Positions 12,001-13,371 of a stretch of DNA of 13,371 nucleotides are shown one piece after another (position 1 is the stretch's first letter; each line of letters opens with the position of its first letter). Position numbers and translations under genes: made by a program. This DNA is from an uncultured Bacteroidota bacterium (GTDB taxonomy: Bacteria > Bacteroidota > Bacteroidia > UKL13-3), in NCBI GenBank assembly GCA_903888395.1, contig CAISTO010000154.1:1-13371 (forward strand), given 5' to 3'. Under the pieces are notes generated by a model. That model saw only the letters and a program-made list of their open reading frames with translations, did not search any database and was not told the DNA's origin.

Positions 12001-13254
12001 CTTACTCATTTAAACATATATGCTTGGAGAAATGCTTCTACTTTTGAAAAGAATTCTATTTCATACAAACCTGGCTATACCAGTAATACCAATTTAGTTC
12101 CAAATCCACTTGATTCAAATGCTTGGTCAATTAACGGGCACGGAACTTTTATTGCAGGGAACAATACTGATATTTTAGGAAACCCAAGACCACAAAACGT
12201 AACTCAAGGTGTTCCTGATTTGGGTGCTTACGAGTTTACACCAACATCTGTTCCTCCTGCTGCATTAACAAATATTGCGCAGTTAGCACCCGACTCTACA
12301 CAAATATTTATGTTTGCTGGCGATACCGTTGCGTCTATTAAATGGGATGCCTACTCTCTAGTTCCAACCAATTTAACTGTTAGGCGTTATTCAGGTGTTA
12401 GACCTAATTATATTGATACAAATGCTAATAATTACATGTATTATTATACTCAAACAGCTGGCGTTTATGGTTATTATAACTTTACTGTAAACCAATATTA
12501 TAAAAACGAATGGTTAGGAAGAGTTCCCTCAGAAACAGATATAAAAGCTGCAACAAGAGACACCAATTCTTATTCTTCTTGGACTCCTTTTACTTCTTCA
12601 AGTAGCACAGTAGATACAGTTAGAAATATGATAACTTTACCAGGTAATTTTTACATAGACTATATTTATACAGGAACCGATAATAACAATCCATTACCAG
12701 TAAAACTTTTAAATTTCAATGCACGATTGGTGAAAACCAATGTTGATTTAAACTGGAGTACTGGTGAAGAAATAAATAATAAAGGTTTTGATGTAGAGCG
12801 TTCCACAAATGGTAAAACCTTTGAAAAAATTGGTTTTGTAAAAGGTTCGGGTAATAGCACTTTAGTTAACAATTACAGTTTAACCGATGGAAATGCTTTT
12901 GAAAAAACAAACTTTTCTACCTTGTTTTATCGCTTAAAGCAATTTGATTTTAACGGTGCATTCACTTATTCAAATACTGTTATTGTTAAAAAAGATATTG
13001 GAAATAATGAGCCTGTTTTTGTTTACCCAAATCCGTTTAAGGATAAATTAAATATAGACTTTGCTGCTTTAGCAAAAGGAGAAATTACCGTGCAAATAAT
13101 TGATATTTCGGGTAAAATAATTGAAAATAAAAAGGTGGAAGTTTTGCCTGGCAATAATTCAATTCTGTTTGAAACCAACCATTTGGTAAATGGTGTTTAT
13201 ATGATGAATATAGTTGGCGAGGGAATAAATAAAACCTTGAAACTAGTAAAATAA
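9064..13254 (+). CDS. Giant T9SS-sorted protein with two parallel beta-helix domains
   Basis: 1396 residues. The signal peptide covers residues 1 to about 28 (LIILAIVLSISSKNYA). The first beta-helix half runs from GTYTID to about residue 495, with Asn-rich rungs (NNIFI, SNYIS, NNYFK, NNTVL). A CARDB-like Ig domain follows (about 500-607: VKVIIKNSGTSTLTSMNVTVSL). A second half starts GNYTIGVGGSFQTFNE near 612, repeats the same GTYNEQF and NTITF signatures as the first, and closes at PDLGAYEF near 1053. A beta domain then leads to LPVKLLNFNA (about 1212) with NNKGFDVERS, a fibronectin-like module common before T9SS tails. VYPNPFKDKLNIDF (about 1320) opens the type A sorting domain. Start ATG 9064 fits the signal peptide. 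The product should be exported and surface attached. Carbohydrate binding or cleavage is typical of beta-helices, but no catalytic residues can be assigned. Confidence 0.92.
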   Translation: MEKIYHLKFTFKLIILAIVLSISSKNYATQLSGTYTIDSAGTASTTVFLNFSSAITYMTGSGVRSDAGPSNSGTFGVSGPVIFDVLQGTYVEAVDITAITGASATNTITFDGGIGNVATRIMQNTATSSTNAHTLRFNSSSFITFKNITIKSLGTNGIGVHFYLAANNIFIKQCSVLVSNASSTTTRGLAATNSNISSTGTGCSSASGTGFNIFIDSNYISGGNIGIFLSSTSNTSIPHNFYVRWNTIENAFATGIGASSSNGYLLESNYIKMAVGNTTSKGMHHCNGSSSGIQSYKLVGNIFENCGQYGIHFQSNNSNTNTLYPTVVANNYFKPTFSNTTSYGMDMGQPRNMFVLNNTVLMNVAGGNGINIGASSGTGCRYKNNIVALQATNSTGLCFISTGANVDSCDYNVFMKNSTTSLNIATILSSTYTKANFIGGGGFNLNSTMEDPRLASIADPKPGNICQKGQISVHTLKDINGLTRPNPPQIGCAEGLGGLAIDASVTAFVQPLSYPLSSGAQDVKVIIKNSGTSTLTSMNVTVSLGGSNTSTILWSGTLGACSIDTVTFTGTNQLTFISGTNNLRAWVDAPNFTVDSNATNDTISKTFCTPLAVGNYTIGVGGSFQTFNEVANVLNCGGISGTGPTVFEVISGTYNEQFLLGFVPGSSAINTITFQSQAANADSVTLSFNSGTSNNYVVKLASASFVSFKNLKLQSLNSTNAIVIEYSGTISNDTVTNCKILSPVVVSTGTSAALIFANGISGKFNSFTNNTFTNGSYGMYFFGSSLTQNIDSSFIDNNIFTNCYYMTLALSFTSNIKVRDNVINASSFSSGYGIYFINSANAFEILRNKITAVGTSGIYMSSVNGTATLLGNIRNNTISGGYTSTYYGMYMSSCTYMNVFNNSVIGNSTGTSTNYACYTQFTSSTGTTVVLRNNIFSNNATGTAITVASLYVYNTLYLNSNYNNLHSASPNLVNVATPALTHLNIYAWRNASTFEKNSISYKPGYTSNTNLVPNPLDSNAWSINGHGTFIAGNNTDILGNPRPQNVTQGVPDLGAYEFTPTSVPPAALTNIAQLAPDSTQIFMFAGDTVASIKWDAYSLVPTNLTVRRYSGVRPNYIDTNANNYMYYYTQTAGVYGYYNFTVNQYYKNEWLGRVPSETDIKAATRDTNSYSSWTPFTSSSSTVDTVRNMITLPGNFYIDYIYTGTDNNNPLPVKLLNFNARLVKTNVDLNWSTGEEINNKGFDVERSTNGKTFEKIGFVKGSGNSTLVNNYSLTDGNAFEKTNFSTLFYRLKQFDFNGAFTYSNTVIVKKDIGNNEPVFVYPNPFKDKLNIDFAALAKGEITVQIIDISGKIIENKKVEVLPGNNSILFETNHLVNGVYMMNIVGEGINKTLKLVK

Positions 13255-13294
13255 AAAAAGCCTGAACACAATAATTGAGTTCAGGCATTTTTTT
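13255..13294. terminator. Bidirectional intrinsic terminator
   Basis: GCCTGAAC (13260-13267) pairs perfectly with GTTCAGGC (13279-13286) around an 11-base loop. A T-run (13288-13294) follows and an A-run (13255-13259) precedes it. It begins right after the stop of the beta-helix gene. The A-run lets it also serve the - strand gene tail at 13312-13371. Confidence 0.92.
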
Positions 13295-13311
13295 GATAAT
13301 TTTTTATTGTT

Positions 13312-13371
13312 CTATGGAACAAAATTATATTCTGTTTCCATTTCTGCCAATGATTTATCTAAAATATTAAC
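13312..13371 (-). CDS. C-terminal tail of a - strand gene (unknown)
   Basis: Reading leftwards from the window edge, a frame of 19 codons (VNILDKSLAEMETEYNFVP) ends at TAG (13312-13314). It is short, but its composition looks coding, it is convergent with the large T9SS gene, and it ends 17 bases from a terminator that works in both directions. Nothing can be said about function. Confidence 0.4.
   Translation of the reverse strand, partial: VNILDKSLAEMETEYNFVP

Noticed and set aside
13085..13288. A 67-codon - strand frame across the end of the large T9SS gene
   Set aside because: It runs through the sorting domain and the terminator stem on the opposite strand and shows no protein-like features.

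Overview
The window looks like Bacteroidota chromosome. It is AT-rich, lacks strong Shine-Dalgarno sites, and has promoters of the Bacteroidota type (TTG, about 20 bases, TAnnTTTG). Three large secreted proteins end in type IX secretion (T9SS) C-terminal sorting domains with a YPNP motif, which is characteristic of this phylum. Lineage below phylum cannot be fixed from the sequence; a gliding or environmental Chitinophagales/Flavobacteriia-like organism would fit.

Layout. 1-308: tail of a T9SS beta-helix-type surface protein. About 310-4100: a compact run of single-function units, all on the + strand and each followed by an imperfect palindrome. The units are (i) an RHH-type antitoxin and PIN toxin pair, (ii) an orphan outer-membrane protein, (iii) an RHH antitoxin and MazF/PemK toxin pair, and (iv) an alpha/beta-hydrolase lipoprotein. 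The palindromes (314-448, 1190-1282, 2154-2297, about 2931-3076, and a decayed one near 4000-4100) have outer TAAC/GTTA-type boxes, inner complementary boxes and a variable loop. This is the architecture of integron attC sites, so I read the region as a gene-cassette array with no integrase in view (a CALIN-like element). Three units carry their own promoter near the 5' cassette end, and one of these promoters straddles the predicted recombination junction.

4177-6390: a T9SS cargo protein with five PKD-like repeats and a PKD domain. 6391-7829: a decayed stretch holding a GNAT-like N-terminal remnant, a beta-propeller lipoprotein cut short and abutting a small membrane protein, a tiny ORF, and a relic of the cassette-repeat loop. 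7830-8483 (- strand): a SAM-dependent methyltransferase. 8484-9063: AT-rich intergenic sequence with a candidate promoter and an ATG-less remnant of a small membrane protein. 9064-13254: a 1396-residue T9SS protein with two parallel beta-helix halves, closed by a strong bidirectional terminator. A - strand gene tail enters at the right edge.

Functionally, the cassette block combines two toxin-antitoxin pairs, which in integrons are thought to stabilise arrays, with two envelope proteins of unknown role. The flanks encode cell-surface or secreted adhesin-like proteins. The cassette interpretation is inference from structure; it rests on pairing and synteny visible here, not on a database search.
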